From Bordetella genomosp. 11 (GTDB taxonomy: Bacteria > Pseudomonadota > Gammaproteobacteria > Burkholderiales > Burkholderiaceae_B), in the NCBI RefSeq assembly GCF_002261215.1, contig NZ_NEVS01000001.1, forward strand, positions 372,001 to 436,000: 64,000 nt of DNA. The letters run 5' to 3'. The notes under the pieces are model-generated. The model worked only from the letters and a program-made list of their open reading frames with translations. It was not told where the DNA came from and did no database searches. Numbering within the stretch: position 1 is the stretch's first letter; every line of letters begins with the position of its first letter. The position numbers were made by a program, and so were the translations under genes. Shown here piece by piece: positions 1 to 8,636 of the stretch.

Positions 1-398
1 GTCCGCCAGCAATACAGCAGCCGCGATTGGTGCGGCCGCTGGCGGAAGGCCTCAGCGAAGATCAGATCCGTGACATCGCTGTACAACCCCAGGCCGTGGT
101 AGGGTGGCGCCAGTTCGGTACCGGATCGGTACAGACAGAGGTCGCCGTTCATATCGAAGTACTGGTAGATCGAAAACCCAACGAGCTCCTTATCGGCATG
201 AACGAGTACCAGGCCGTAACCGCTACGGAAAGGACTATGGGTCGGCGTCCAGTGCGGTTCGGTGACATCCCAATTCATACCGATAAGGCGATTGAAGGCT
301 TCCATGGTGGAGGCGCGATCTTCCGCCGGAAAATCCTCGGCCCTAGGGAACGACCTGAGGGAGACGGTCTTTCCGTTCGAGAGAAGCTTTATCGGCAT
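1..398 (-). CDS. GNAT-like acyltransferase, N-terminal part (cut by window edge)
   Basis: The minus strand is open from an ATG at 398 to the left edge, about 132 codons, so the C-terminus lies outside the window. The protein begins MPIKLLSNGK. The stretch with GYGLVLVHADKELVGF and then YHGLGLYSDVTDLIFAEAF resembles the central strands and the acyl-CoA-binding turn of GNAT acetyltransferases. A possible weak Shine-Dalgarno (GAAGGCAG) lies upstream. It is divergent from the glxA-type gene at 612. The family call rests on fold-like patterns only. It could be another small enzyme or a secreted protein, and its substrate is unknown. Confidence 0.5.
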   Translation of the reverse strand, partial: MPIKLLSNGKTVSLRSFPRAEDFPAEDRASTMEAFNRLIGMNWDVTEPHWTPTHSPFRSGYGLVLVHADKELVGFSIYQYFDMNGDLCLYRSGTELAPPYHGLGLYSDVTDLIFAEAFRQRPHQSRLLYCWR

Positions 399-611
399 CG
401 CGCAGCCCTGCCTTCTATATCGTTCTAGTGAAATACTTTTGGAACCGTTCGTCCCGCCGCGCGTTTCGCGCTTAGGTACCGCATTCGCCGGTTCTTCCCC
501 CATGGCAGCGGAATTCTCAGCCATCCGCACTAAAAGGTTCGCCGGTTTACGGTCAATTTTCGATAGAATTGGGCCAATGCCTAAGCCCGTCCCCAATCGC
601 ATCGCCGAGTC

Positions 612-1574
612 ATGCAAGCGCCCGTCATCGCAGTAATCGCCTTCGACCGGATCAGCGCCTTTCACCTATCGGTGCCCTGCGCGGTATTCGGGACGTATGG
701 CGGTGTGCCGGGCGCGCCCAGGTTTTCCCTGAAAGTGTGCTCGGCCGAAGGGGCATCCCTGGCTACCACCACGTCCGGCTTTTCGGTCCTGACCACGCCG
801 TCCCTGGATATCACCCGTACGGCGGACGTGGTCGTGGTGCCCAGCTGGCGCGACCCGCGCGAGACGCCCCCCGCCGCGCTGGTCGATGCGGTCGCCGCCG
901 CCAGCGCCCGGGGCGCGCGGATAGTGGGACTGTGCCTGGGGGCCTATGTGCTGGCGGCCGCCGGCATCCTGGACGGCCGCCGCGCCACCACGCATTTCGC
1001 CTGGGCCGATCATTTCGCCAGCCAGTACCCTCGCATCAAGGTCGAGCCTTCGGTGCTGTATGTCGATGACGGTACCGTCACGACATCCGCCGGCACGGCG
1101 GCAGGCATCGATTGCTGCCTGCACATCGTGCGCTCGCTCTACGGCGCGAAGGTGGCGGATTTCGCCGCCCGGCGCCTGGTGGTGCCGCCGCACCGCCATG
1201 GCGCGCAGGCGCAGTTGCCGCCCCAGCCGTTTTCCACCGAAGGCGCGGGCTTTCGCCTGGCCGAGCTGCTGGACTGGCTGCGTGGAACCATCGTCGAAAA
1301 ACACACGGCCGACACCCTGGCGGAACGCCTGGCCATGAGCCGCCGCACCTTCAATCGCCGCTTTCTGTCCCTGACGGGCTGCAGCCTGAGCGAATGGCTG
1401 CTCGCCGAACGGCTGCGGCTGGCGCAAAAGCTGCTGGAAACCACCGACCTTCCGCTGGAAGTCATCGCCACGCGCGCGGGCCTGGGCAGCGGATCGTCGC
1501 TGCGCCAGCACTTTTCCCGCAATTTCCAGATAGCGCCGTCGGCATACCGTCGCCAGTTCAAGCGGCAGGCGTGA
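612..1574 (+). CDS. GlxA-family AraC-type transcriptional regulator with DJ-1/PfpI domain
   Basis: A 320-residue protein with two domains. Residues 1 to about 185 form a DJ-1/PfpI glutamine-amidotransferase-like domain, with the nucleophile elbow GLCLGAYVLAAAG placing a Cys at about 108. Residues about 215-318 form an AraC-type double helix-turn-helix (LAERLAMSRRTFNRRFLSLTG, then a second helix pair near the end). Proteins of this family sense small metabolites or amines and activate neighbouring or distant operons. The start is an ATG at 612, and a TAGAAT -10-like hexamer lies at 564-569. It is convergent with the NEL effector gene, with only 6 bases between the two stop codons. The regulated target is not apparent. 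Confidence 0.88.
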   Translation: MQAPVIAVIAFDRISAFHLSVPCAVFGTYGGVPGAPRFSLKVCSAEGASLATTTSGFSVLTTPSLDITRTADVVVVPSWRDPRETPPAALVDAVAAASARGARIVGLCLGAYVLAAAGILDGRRATTHFAWADHFASQYPRIKVEPSVLYVDDGTVTTSAGTAAGIDCCLHIVRSLYGAKVADFAARRLVVPPHRHGAQAQLPPQPFSTEGAGFRLAELLDWLRGTIVEKHTADTLAERLAMSRRTFNRRFLSLTGCSLSEWLLAERLRLAQKLLETTDLPLEVIATRAGLGSGSSLRQHFSRNFQIAPSAYRRQFKRQA

Positions 1575-1580
1575 TGCCGT

Positions 1581-3872
1581 TCAGGGGATCTCCTGCCGCA
1601 GCCGCTTGAACCAGCGCGGCTGTTTGGCTTCCTGGATGGTTTCCTCCAGTTTCAGGCCGTGCATGTTCAGGAAGTCACGCGCCGTGGCCACTTGGATCAG
1701 CCGCTGGATGGTGTCGTTGACCGCCCGGCAAACCTGCGGCAGCGTGTATTGCATCACCGCCCGCAATTCGTCGAGGTCTTCATCGACGGCGCCGGATGGC
1801 GGGGCGTCGATCGTTTTGCGTTGCAGCGCGGCCGTGGCCAGGCGCTTGTCGATCGTGCGCAGGTGTTCATGGACCAGGCGTTCGAACCGCGTCCAGAACA
1901 TTCGCGGCCCCACCCTGAAGACATCCATGCCCGACTGGCGCGGCGCGGCGAACAACTGCCCGTCGGTTTTCATCAGGCGATCGAGCGCGCCATAGAAACG
2001 TCCGCGATCGTTGACGATGTGCTCGCGCCACTGGCCCGCTCGCTCGGTAAGCCGGGGCGCGACACGGCGGATAACCGATTGCAATGGTGCCCATACGGCC
2101 AGGAACTCCAGGTAGCCCTTGTTCCTGGCCTCCGCGATCCGCGCCCTGGCAGCCCGGGCGTCGGCGTCGGTCACCAGGGACAGGTTTACGAATTGCATCC
2201 CGAACTGCATGTCCGGCAGGTGCACCGACCCTTGCAGGCGCGTATGCAGATGCAGCCACTGCTCGACTTCTTCGAACTCCATGTGGCGTTCCCGCGCGCG
2301 TCTTTGCAGTTCCGGCCTGAGGTCGGCGAAAAACTGCGTCAGGGTGTGCACATTCAGCATGTCTTCGGCGTGGTGCATCAGTTCGGCCGGTTTTCGGTCA
2401 TAGGCGCCAGCCGCCACGTCCGCATTCAGGGACGCGATGTGCAGGTTGTTCAGCGTGTACAGGATCTGATCGTTGCAGGAAGCGGCGCCTTCGCGGGCGA
2501 TGCTCAGGCATTCGTCGCGGAATTGGTCGTTACCGGGCTGGCACATCTTCGCGAGCAGCGCCGCGAAGCGTTGGTGGAACACCGGATCCGGTCGCCGGCT
2601 CCAGGCAGCGTGCAGGCGGTCGATCAAGGCGCTTAACGCGGCCGCGCCATTCGGGTCTGCCCCCTGGGCCCGCCGCCATGCGTCGCCGGCACGGGCCGGC
2701 GCCTGCGGGATGTCGCCCGACAAGGACGGGGCAAACCACTTGGCGGCTGCTTTTTCAAGCGCGTCCTTGGGATACAGCCGCGCCATGACATCGTTGGACC
2801 AGCCCGCGCGCTCCATTTCCTCTACCGGGACCATGCCGACCAGGGTTTCCGGGAATTCGGTAACGAAGCGGTTGGCCGCCCGGAAGGACTCGACATAGTC
2901 CGCGTCGACTTCTTCCAGTTCCACGGCCGGCGGTAGTCCGGCACGCAGGCCCGCGTTGTCGCAGACCGTCCGGTCCAGGGTGAGATGGCGCAGTCCCGGG
3001 CTGTAGTCGTCGGGCGGGACGGCGATGGGATTGCCCGCCAGGTCCAGCCGGTCCAGGGTGGGCGGCAGACGGTTGCCGGGCGGAAACGCCGTCAGCGCGT
3101 TGTCGGCCAATATCAGCCAGGTCAGCCCGGGCAGCTCCCGCAGCGGCGGGCATTCGCGCAGGTCCAGGGAATTCAGCTGCAGCGGCTGCTCCGGCTTGTT
3201 CGCGTCGTTCCAAAGGTTGACCAGCTCCCACACCGTGGCGCGCTTTTCGCCCGCCTCGGTGGGGGCGCGCAGGTAGGCTTCCATGCTGTATTGCCAGGAC
3301 GGGATCTCGTCGCCCAACTGTTCGCGGAAGGTCAGGGCGGAATACTCCACGCACCCCAGGCTGGGCGCCAGGCAGGGGCGCCCGGTGTGGTCGGCGAAGA
3401 ATGTCGCCAGATCGGCGAACAGGTCTACGGCCTGATAGCGCTGCGACAGCTCGTCGGGGAGCAGGTCGTCGAATGGATAGGAAGACGAATCGGTGAAGGG
3501 TGCATCCGTGGGCACGGACGGCCATTGCACGCCGAAATGGATGATCCGTTCGTCATCTTCGGACCCGTCGTCGAGCAAGAGCGCGGCGTCCCGATGGCTG
3601 TCCAGGTTGACGAAGGCGATCAGCGGCCGTTCGTGGACAGGGATGTCGCAGGAGGAAAGGGCGCGCAGCAGGGAGGCGCCGATGTCCGTGCCGTCGATGA
3701 TGCGCAGCGCGGCTTCCAATTGCGCGCTGTGGCGGGCGTCGGGCTCGTCGTCCCCCTGGACGGTGAGCAGGCCCCAAAGGTTGTGCAAGCCTGGCTCGTC
3801 GCGGCGCGGTGACGGTTCCGCGGCCGGCAGGACGGTGCCGCCGGCGCTGATTCCGCTGAGTGCTGTCGTCAT
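1581..3872 (-). CDS. NEL-domain E3 ubiquitin-protein ligase, IpaH/SspH-type type III effector
   Basis: A 763-residue protein. Residues about 228-305 carry degenerate leucine-rich repeats (LDLRECPPLRELPGLTWLIL, LDRLDLAGNPIAVP). Residues about 345-690 match the Novel E3 Ligase domain of Shigella IpaH and Salmonella SspH2/SlrP. The catalytic CxD motif is CND with Cys466 and Asp468, followed by LNNLHIASL. Later come the family signatures YDRKPAELMHHAEDML and VWAPLQSVIRRVAP. NEL proteins enter host cells through type III secretion and transfer ubiquitin through the Cys. The frame opens further upstream, but the ATG at 3872 is preferred: it has GGAGG 10 bases before it, and longer versions run into the divergent gene. 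The N-terminal ~220 residues match nothing I recognise and probably hold the secretion signal. About 75 residues follow the NEL domain. No secretion apparatus is in the window. Confidence 0.92.
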   Translation of the reverse strand: MTTALSGISAGGTVLPAAEPSPRRDEPGLHNLWGLLTVQGDDEPDARHSAQLEAALRIIDGTDIGASLLRALSSCDIPVHERPLIAFVNLDSHRDAALLLDDGSEDDERIIHFGVQWPSVPTDAPFTDSSSYPFDDLLPDELSQRYQAVDLFADLATFFADHTGRPCLAPSLGCVEYSALTFREQLGDEIPSWQYSMEAYLRAPTEAGEKRATVWELVNLWNDANKPEQPLQLNSLDLRECPPLRELPGLTWLILADNALTAFPPGNRLPPTLDRLDLAGNPIAVPPDDYSPGLRHLTLDRTVCDNAGLRAGLPPAVELEEVDADYVESFRAANRFVTEFPETLVGMVPVEEMERAGWSNDVMARLYPKDALEKAAAKWFAPSLSGDIPQAPARAGDAWRRAQGADPNGAAALSALIDRLHAAWSRRPDPVFHQRFAALLAKMCQPGNDQFRDECLSIAREGAASCNDQILYTLNNLHIASLNADVAAGAYDRKPAELMHHAEDMLNVHTLTQFFADLRPELQRRARERHMEFEEVEQWLHLHTRLQGSVHLPDMQFGMQFVNLSLVTDADARAARARIAEARNKGYLEFLAVWAPLQSVIRRVAPRLTERAGQWREHIVNDRGRFYGALDRLMKTDGQLFAAPRQSGMDVFRVGPRMFWTRFERLVHEHLRTIDKRLATAALQRKTIDAPPSGAVDEDLDELRAVMQYTLPQVCRAVNDTIQRLIQVATARDFLNMHGLKLEETIQEAKQPRWFKRLRQEIP

Positions 3873-3952
3873 GGCCGCCTTGCCTCCGGACGTTGCCCCA
3901 AGGCGGCGCCGGCGCGGGTTCGCGCGCGGCCGTGGCCGGAAAGTTGTCTCAT
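3869..3952 (-). CDS. 27-residue Arg-rich leader ORF coupled to the NEL effector
   Basis: An ATG at 3952 is preceded by an excellent Shine-Dalgarno (GGGAGGA). It opens a 27-codon frame (MRQLSGHGRARTRAGA...) whose TGA overlaps the effector ATG in the arrangement CCATGACG. The effector start has a weaker, distant ribosome site, so translation of the leader could feed or gate the effector by coupling. The peptide is rich in Arg, Gly and Ala and has no recognised domain. It may be a regulatory leader or a chance frame in GC-rich DNA. Confidence 0.4.
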   Translation of the reverse strand: MRQLSGHGRARTRAGAALGQRPEARRP

Positions 3953-4161
3953 GCTTGGTGTCCTCCCTTCGAGGCGCGTTGAGTGCCGGTCGCCTTCCGG
4001 CCTGTTCCCTGCCTGCATGGAACGCGCGTGGCGGAACGGGAACGCGCCGCCGCGGCCGTCGGCCCCGGCTGCGCGGAAGGCGGGTTTTTTCCGCAAAGGA
4101 TGTACGTGGAATGCACCGAAGCAGGTGGACGGGTAACAGGGCGGCTGGTAAAACAGGGCGG

Positions 4162-5037
4162 ATGCGACTCGTGAACTGGAACATCCAATGGGGCCGCGGC
4201 GTGGACGGCAGGGTAGACCTGGGCCGCATCGTCGATGAGGCCCGGCGGCTGGCGGACTTCGACGTCCTCTGTTTGCAGGAGGTCACGCGCGGCTTTCACG
4301 GCGATGCGGGTGCTGGCGGCCTGCCGGGCGGTCCGGACGCCGATCAATTCGCCACGCTCTCGGCGCTGCTGCCCGGGTATACCGTGCTCTGCGGGATAGG
4401 CGCGGATCTGCCGCCGGTACGGCCAGGCGCGCCGCGCCGGCAGAACGGCAACGCCATCGCGACGCGCTATCCCGTCGGGCCGGTATTCCGGCACAGCCTG
4501 CCGTGGCCGTCCGACCCCGCGGTCAAGTCCATGCCGCGCATGGCGCTGGAGGCCGTGCTGCACAGCGACCTCGGACCGCTGCGCGTGACGACCACCCACC
4601 TGGAGTTCTATTCGCCATCGCAGCGCCTTGCGCAGGCCGATGCCTTGCGCGATCTGCATGTGGAAGCGTGCGGACACGCGGCGCGGCCCAGTCCGCATGG
4701 CGATCCCGACAGTCCCTTCGCCGCAGTGCAGCGCCCGCTTTCCGCGCTGCTCTGCGGCGATTTCAACAGCGCGGTAAGCGACCCGGCGTACCGGCGCATG
4801 CTGGATCCGATGCCGGCGGGCGTGCCGTCGTTCGTCGACGCCTGGCTGGTCCGGCACGGCCAGGCCCCGCGCGCGCCGACGGTGGGCGTGCACGACCATG
4901 TGCAATGGCCGCAGGGGCCATTCGCCTGCGACTTCGTCTTCGTCACGCCGGACCTCGCCGCCAGGGTGGTCCGTTGCGACGTCGATGCGCAAAGCGCGGC
5001 GTCGGATCACCAGCCCATCGTCCTGGAATTCCGCTGA
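4162..5037 (+). CDS. endonuclease/exonuclease/phosphatase family protein
   Basis: A 291-residue protein with the EEP metal-dependent hydrolase signatures in order: an N-terminal LVNWNIQWG with the metal-site Asn, LCLQEVTR with the catalytic Glu, THLEFYS, GDFNS in the middle and SDHQPIVLEF at the C-terminus. The family includes DNases, sphingomyelinases and inositol phosphatases, so the substrate cannot be fixed from sequence. The frame is open far upstream, but the ATG at 4162 with AGGGCGG before it starts exactly at the first conserved strand. It has no signal peptide. The next gene starts 2 bases after its stop, so the two are almost certainly co-transcribed. Confidence 0.85.
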   Translation: MRLVNWNIQWGRGVDGRVDLGRIVDEARRLADFDVLCLQEVTRGFHGDAGAGGLPGGPDADQFATLSALLPGYTVLCGIGADLPPVRPGAPRRQNGNAIATRYPVGPVFRHSLPWPSDPAVKSMPRMALEAVLHSDLGPLRVTTTHLEFYSPSQRLAQADALRDLHVEACGHAARPSPHGDPDSPFAAVQRPLSALLCGDFNSAVSDPAYRRMLDPMPAGVPSFVDAWLVRHGQAPRAPTVGVHDHVQWPQGPFACDFVFVTPDLAARVVRCDVDAQSAASDHQPIVLEFR

Positions 5038-5038
5038 T

Positions 5039-7510
5039 ATGGGGCCGCCGCGCCTGGACGCGACGCGCCGGTGGGGGCGGGTCCTGGGATGGTTCTGCGC
5101 CGCCGTGCTGATCCTGGCGGCCGCCGTGGGGGCGACGGCTTGGTGGGCAATGCGGGCCAGCCTGCCGCGGCTGGATGGCGACGTCGCCGGCACGGGGCTG
5201 TCCGTGCCCGCCACCATCGAGCGCGATGCGCGGGGCAGTGTGACCGTGACGGCGGCCAATCGCCTGGACCTCGCCTACGCCACGGGTTACGCGCATGGCC
5301 AGGATCGGTACTTCCAAATGGACTTGCTGCGGCGGGTCGCCGCCGGCGAGGTCGCCGCGCTGGTCGGCGCGGACGCCATTCCCCTGGACCGGCGCAATCG
5401 CATGCATCGCTTCCGCGCCCGCGCGCAGGCTGCCTATGCCGCATTGCCGCCCGGTCAGCGCGAGTTGCTGCAGCGTTATGCCGACGGCGTGAACGCGGCG
5501 CAGGCGGCGCTGCCGGTATGGCCGTTCGAGTATGGCGTGCTGGGCGTGCGGCCGCAGCCCTGGCTGCCGGAGGACACCCTGCTGGTGGTGGACGCCATGT
5601 ATCTGGATCTGCAGTCCGCCGAATTGAACCGTGTGCTGTCACGCGGGTTTTTGCGGGATGCGGTGGCGCCCGACATGCTGGCATTCCTGACACCGCGAGC
5701 GAGCGCGATGGACGCGCCCCTGGATGGGGTCGCGGTCGGCACGCCCCCATTGCGCGTGCCGCGCGGACGGCCCGCGTGGCTGGATGGTCCCGCTCGCGCG
5801 CGTTCCGGCGCGGCGCCCGCAGAGGAGCACGCCGCTCGCGCGGGCGGTCCGCTGCTGGCGGGCATCGTGCCGGACGAGGCCGCGGTGGGCGATGCCGAGG
5901 TGGGCAGCAACGCTTTCGCCGTGGCCGGATCGCATGGCGTGGACGGCGCCGCGCGGGTGGCGAACGATATGCATCTGGGGCTGCGGCTGCCCAACATCTG
6001 GTACCGGCTGACGCTGGTGTTGCAGGGGCCGCAGCCGCGCCGCGTCAGCGGCCTCAGCCTGCCCGGCGCGCCGGTGGTGGTGGCGGGCAGCAACGGCGAC
6101 GTGGCCTGGGGTTTTACCAACAGCTATGGCCACTACATCGACCTCATACACCTTCAGCGCGATCCCGCGGACCCGCGCCGCTATCGCGGCCCCGGGGGCG
6201 AATGGGAAACGGCCGTCGAGCACGAGGAATGGATACAGGTGAAGGGCGGGGCGCCCGTACGCCGTACCGTCCTGGAGACCCGCTGGGGACCGGAGCTGGC
6301 GATCGGCGACGATGCCTACGCCGTCGAGTGGGTCGCCTACCGCCCGGACGCCGCCGACCTGGGCCTGATGGGCATGGAAACCGCGCGCGATGTGGGCGAG
6401 GCGCTGCGCGTCGCGCAGAACGCCGGGGTGCCGACCCAGAACATCCTGGTTGCCGACCGCGGCGGTCATATCGGCTGGACGCTTGCCGGTCCGTTGCCGC
6501 TGGCCACGCGCGACCCGGAAGGCTACCCCGTGGAGGCCGCGAAGGCGGCCGCGCCCGCCGGGCGCTTGCCGCCGGAACAGTATCCGCGCATCGTCGACCC
6601 GCCCTCGGGCCGTTTGTGGACCGCCAATAGCACCCAGTTGGGGGACGCCGCGCGCCAGCGCCTGATCGGCGATGGCGGCGCGGACGTCGGCCTGCGTGGC
6701 GGGCAGATCCGCGAGGGCCTGTTCGCGCGCGACACTTACGACGAGGCGGCCTTGCTGGCGATCCAGCTGGACGACCGGGGGCTGTGGCTGGAATTCTGGC
6801 GCCGGATTGCGCTGGACGCGCTGGATGCGAACGCGCTGGCGCGGGACCCGGACCGTGCAGCCTTCCGCCGCATCCTGCTGCAATGGAACGGCCGCGCCGA
6901 TATCGACCAGGCGGGATACACGCTGCTGCGCGATTTCCGCGAAACGCTTTACGGTGCCTGGTTCTCGGGGCTGGACGAGCGTTTGTCGGCGCGCGCGCCG
7001 GAATTCGCGCCGGCGATTTCGGTGGGCCGTGCCTCGTCGCGGCTGGAGGCCGTCATGCGGGCGCTGGCCGGGGCGAAAGCGTGGATCCCGGCGCCTTATG
7101 CCGATTGGCGGGCCTTTATGCTGGCAACCATCGACGAGACGATCAAGCGCAACCGGCCGCGCGGCGCGCCGCTGGAGCAGGCGCGCTGGGGCGAGCGCAA
7201 CAGGCTGGAAATCGGGCATCCGTTCGCCGGCTTGCTGCCTGCGTCCCTGCGGTCGTGGTTCTCCGCGCCCGAGCAGGCCGTGCCGGGCGATACCAATATG
7301 CCGCGCGTGCAGCGGCCGTCCTTCGGCGCGTCGGAACGCTTCGTGGTGGCGCCCGGCCGGGAGGCGCAAGGGGTATTGGAGATGCCCGGCGGCGCTTCGG
7401 GCCACCCGATGTCGCCGTTCTTCCTCGCGGGGCACGAGGATTGGGTAGAGGGGGCCGCGTCGCCCTTCATGGCCGGGGCCGCCGCGCACACGCTGACGTT
7501 GCGGCCTTGA
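5039..7510 (+). CDS. penicillin acylase family protein (N-terminal nucleophile hydrolase)
   Basis: An 823-residue protein with an N-terminal membrane segment (about residues 15-38, GWFCAAVLILAAAVGATAWW). The alpha-chain region then includes YATGYAHGQDRYFQMDLLRR. The autocatalytic site GSN puts the N-terminal nucleophile at Ser290, and the beta chain holds NDMHLGLRLPNIWY and VAGSNGDVAWGFTNSYGHY. The family cleaves amide bonds of beta-lactams, acyl-homoserine lactones or related lipopeptides in the periplasm after self-processing. Its start overlaps the upstream gene's end (TGATATG), so the two are co-translated. The natural substrate is unknown; acyl-homoserine lactone hydrolysis is a plausible alternative to penicillin deacylation. 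Confidence 0.9.
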   Translation: MGPPRLDATRRWGRVLGWFCAAVLILAAAVGATAWWAMRASLPRLDGDVAGTGLSVPATIERDARGSVTVTAANRLDLAYATGYAHGQDRYFQMDLLRRVAAGEVAALVGADAIPLDRRNRMHRFRARAQAAYAALPPGQRELLQRYADGVNAAQAALPVWPFEYGVLGVRPQPWLPEDTLLVVDAMYLDLQSAELNRVLSRGFLRDAVAPDMLAFLTPRASAMDAPLDGVAVGTPPLRVPRGRPAWLDGPARARSGAAPAEEHAARAGGPLLAGIVPDEAAVGDAEVGSNAFAVAGSHGVDGAARVANDMHLGLRLPNIWYRLTLVLQGPQPRRVSGLSLPGAPVVVAGSNGDVAWGFTNSYGHYIDLIHLQRDPADPRRYRGPGGEWETAVEHEEWIQVKGGAPVRRTVLETRWGPELAIGDDAYAVEWVAYRPDAADLGLMGMETARDVGEALRVAQNAGVPTQNILVADRGGHIGWTLAGPLPLATRDPEGYPVEAAKAAAPAGRLPPEQYPRIVDPPSGRLWTANSTQLGDAARQRLIGDGGADVGLRGGQIREGLFARDTYDEAALLAIQLDDRGLWLEFWRRIALDALDANALARDPDRAAFRRILLQWNGRADIDQAGYTLLRDFRETLYGAWFSGLDERLSARAPEFAPAISVGRASSRLEAVMRALAGAKAWIPAPYADWRAFMLATIDETIKRNRPRGAPLEQARWGERNRLEIGHPFAGLLPASLRSWFSAPEQAVPGDTNMPRVQRPSFGASERFVVAPGREAQGVLEMPGGASGHPMSPFFLAGHEDWVEGAASPFMAGAAAHTLTLRP

Positions 7511-7539
7511 TGGCGCAGAACGCCGCGATGCCGAAGGCG

Positions 7540-7556
7540 CTGGGCATTACGCCCAG
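7540..7556. terminator. short hairpin between convergent genes, weak terminator candidate
   Basis: CTGGGC-ATTAC-GCCCAG forms a 6-bp stem with a 5-base loop in the gap between the convergent acylase and FxLYD genes. No U-tract follows on either strand, so it is at best a weak intrinsic terminator. Confidence 0.3.
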
Positions 7557-7609
7557 CCCGGATCGCGTGGCATGCGGACGCCCGTTCGCGGGCGCGCCGC
7601 GCCGGCGGT

Positions 7610-7942
7610 TTATTCCGCCTTGACTTCGTAGGCAGTGAAGCGGGCGAACGGCAACGTGGTCGTGGCGTTGACGTTCCAGCTTTGCTTGTCCGGCAGATTG
7701 AAGGTCTGGGCCGAGGTGGTGCCGATGACATTGCCCTGGCTGTCCTGCAGCTGGAACAGCACCGAAACGCGATTCAGCGTCTTGCCCGTGTCGTTGTGCA
7801 CCGTGGCGCGGATGTAGGTGGTGCCCTTTCCGGTGTCCTTGACCGCCGCCAGGTTGTCTATCGTGACGCCCTGGGGCAGCGATTGCGCCGCGGCGTTCAG
7901 GGCGGCCGCGGCGAGGATGGCGATGGCAAGCAGGCGTTTCAT
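7610..7942 (-). CDS. exported FxLYD-domain protein
   Basis: A 110-residue protein. The N-terminus (MKRLLAIAILAAAALNAAAQ) is a clear Sec signal peptide with cleavage predicted after AAA. The mature part is one beta-sandwich of the FxLYD type (TYIRATVHNDTGKTLNRVSVLFQLQDSQGN). This domain occurs in secreted bacterial proteins of unknown role. A longer frame is open, but the ATG at 7942 gives the proper signal peptide and has GGGAAAA upstream. It lies just upstream of the CoA-transferase stop codons in reverse orientation order and shows no functional link to them. Confidence 0.75.
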   Translation of the reverse strand: MKRLLAIAILAAAALNAAAQSLPQGVTIDNLAAVKDTGKGTTYIRATVHNDTGKTLNRVSVLFQLQDSQGNVIGTTSAQTFNLPDKQSWNVNATTTLPFARFTAYEVKAE

Positions 7943-7979
7943 GGTTGTTTTCCCGCGATAAGGCGTCGCCGCCAGGATA

Positions 7980-8636
7980 TCAGCGGGCGACCGGTAATTC
8001 GAATCGTAGCGGAAGTCCGGTGATGCGTTCGAGCGCTGCCGGGTCGACATCGCCGAACAGATCCGTCACGTACACGCCGTCCGCGCGGATATCGAAGACC
8101 GCGACATCCGTATAGACGCGCGATACGCAGCGCACCCCCGTCAGCGGATAGGTGCACCGCGGCACCAGCTTGCTCTGGCCTTCGCGCGTGGTCAGCTCCA
8201 TCATGACGAACACCTGCTTCGCGCCGCTGGCCAGGTCCATGGCGCCGCCCACCGCCGGGATGGCGTCCGCGCCCCCGGTGTGCCAGTTCGCCAGGTCGCC
8301 CTCGACCGATACCTGGAACGCACCCAGCACGCAGATATCCAGATGTCCGCCGCGCATCATGGCGAACGAATCGGCGTGGTGGAAGAAGGAAGTGCCGGGG
8401 ACTTGCGTCACCGGCTGCTTGCCGGCATTGATCAGGTCGTAGTCCTCCTGGCCCTTGGCGGGCGCGGGGCCCATGCCCAGCATGCCGTTTTCCGTGTGCA
8501 GCACGATCTCGCGGTCGGCCGGCAGGTGATTTCCCACCAGCGTCGGCAGGCCGATGCCCAGGTTCACGTAGGCGCCCTCCGGAATGTCCCGGGCGACGCG
8601 GGCGGCCATCTGGTCGCGGGTCAGTTTGGCGCTCAT
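7980..8636 (-). CDS. 3-oxoacid CoA-transferase, subunit B
   Basis: A 218-residue beta subunit of a family I CoA-transferase (PcaJ/ScoB/AtoA type). The catalytic glutamate lies in HTENGMLG (Glu49), which forms the glutamyl-CoA thioester. Further signatures are NLGIGLPTLV, PGTSFFHHADSFAMMRGGH and VMMELTTREGQSKLV. The enzyme moves CoA from succinyl-CoA or another donor to a 3-oxoacid such as 3-oxoadipate or acetoacetate. The start overlaps the stop of the alpha subunit (ATGA), as usual for this pair. Which 3-oxoacid is used is not decidable from sequence, and no beta-ketoadipate pathway genes are near. Confidence 0.9.
   Translation of the reverse strand: MSAKLTRDQMAARVARDIPEGAYVNLGIGLPTLVGNHLPADREIVLHTENGMLGMGPAPAKGQEDYDLINAGKQPVTQVPGTSFFHHADSFAMMRGGHLDICVLGAFQVSVEGDLANWHTGGADAIPAVGGAMDLASGAKQVFVMMELTTREGQSKLVPRCTYPLTGVRCVSRVYTDVAVFDIRADGVYVTDLFGDVDPAALERITGLPLRFELPVAR

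Noticed and set aside
3873..4286. Upstream extension of the NEL effector to a 901-residue protein
   Set aside because: The added 138 residues are Arg/Pro-rich, overlap the divergent nuclease gene and lack a ribosome site; the ATG at 3872 is preceded by GGAGG.
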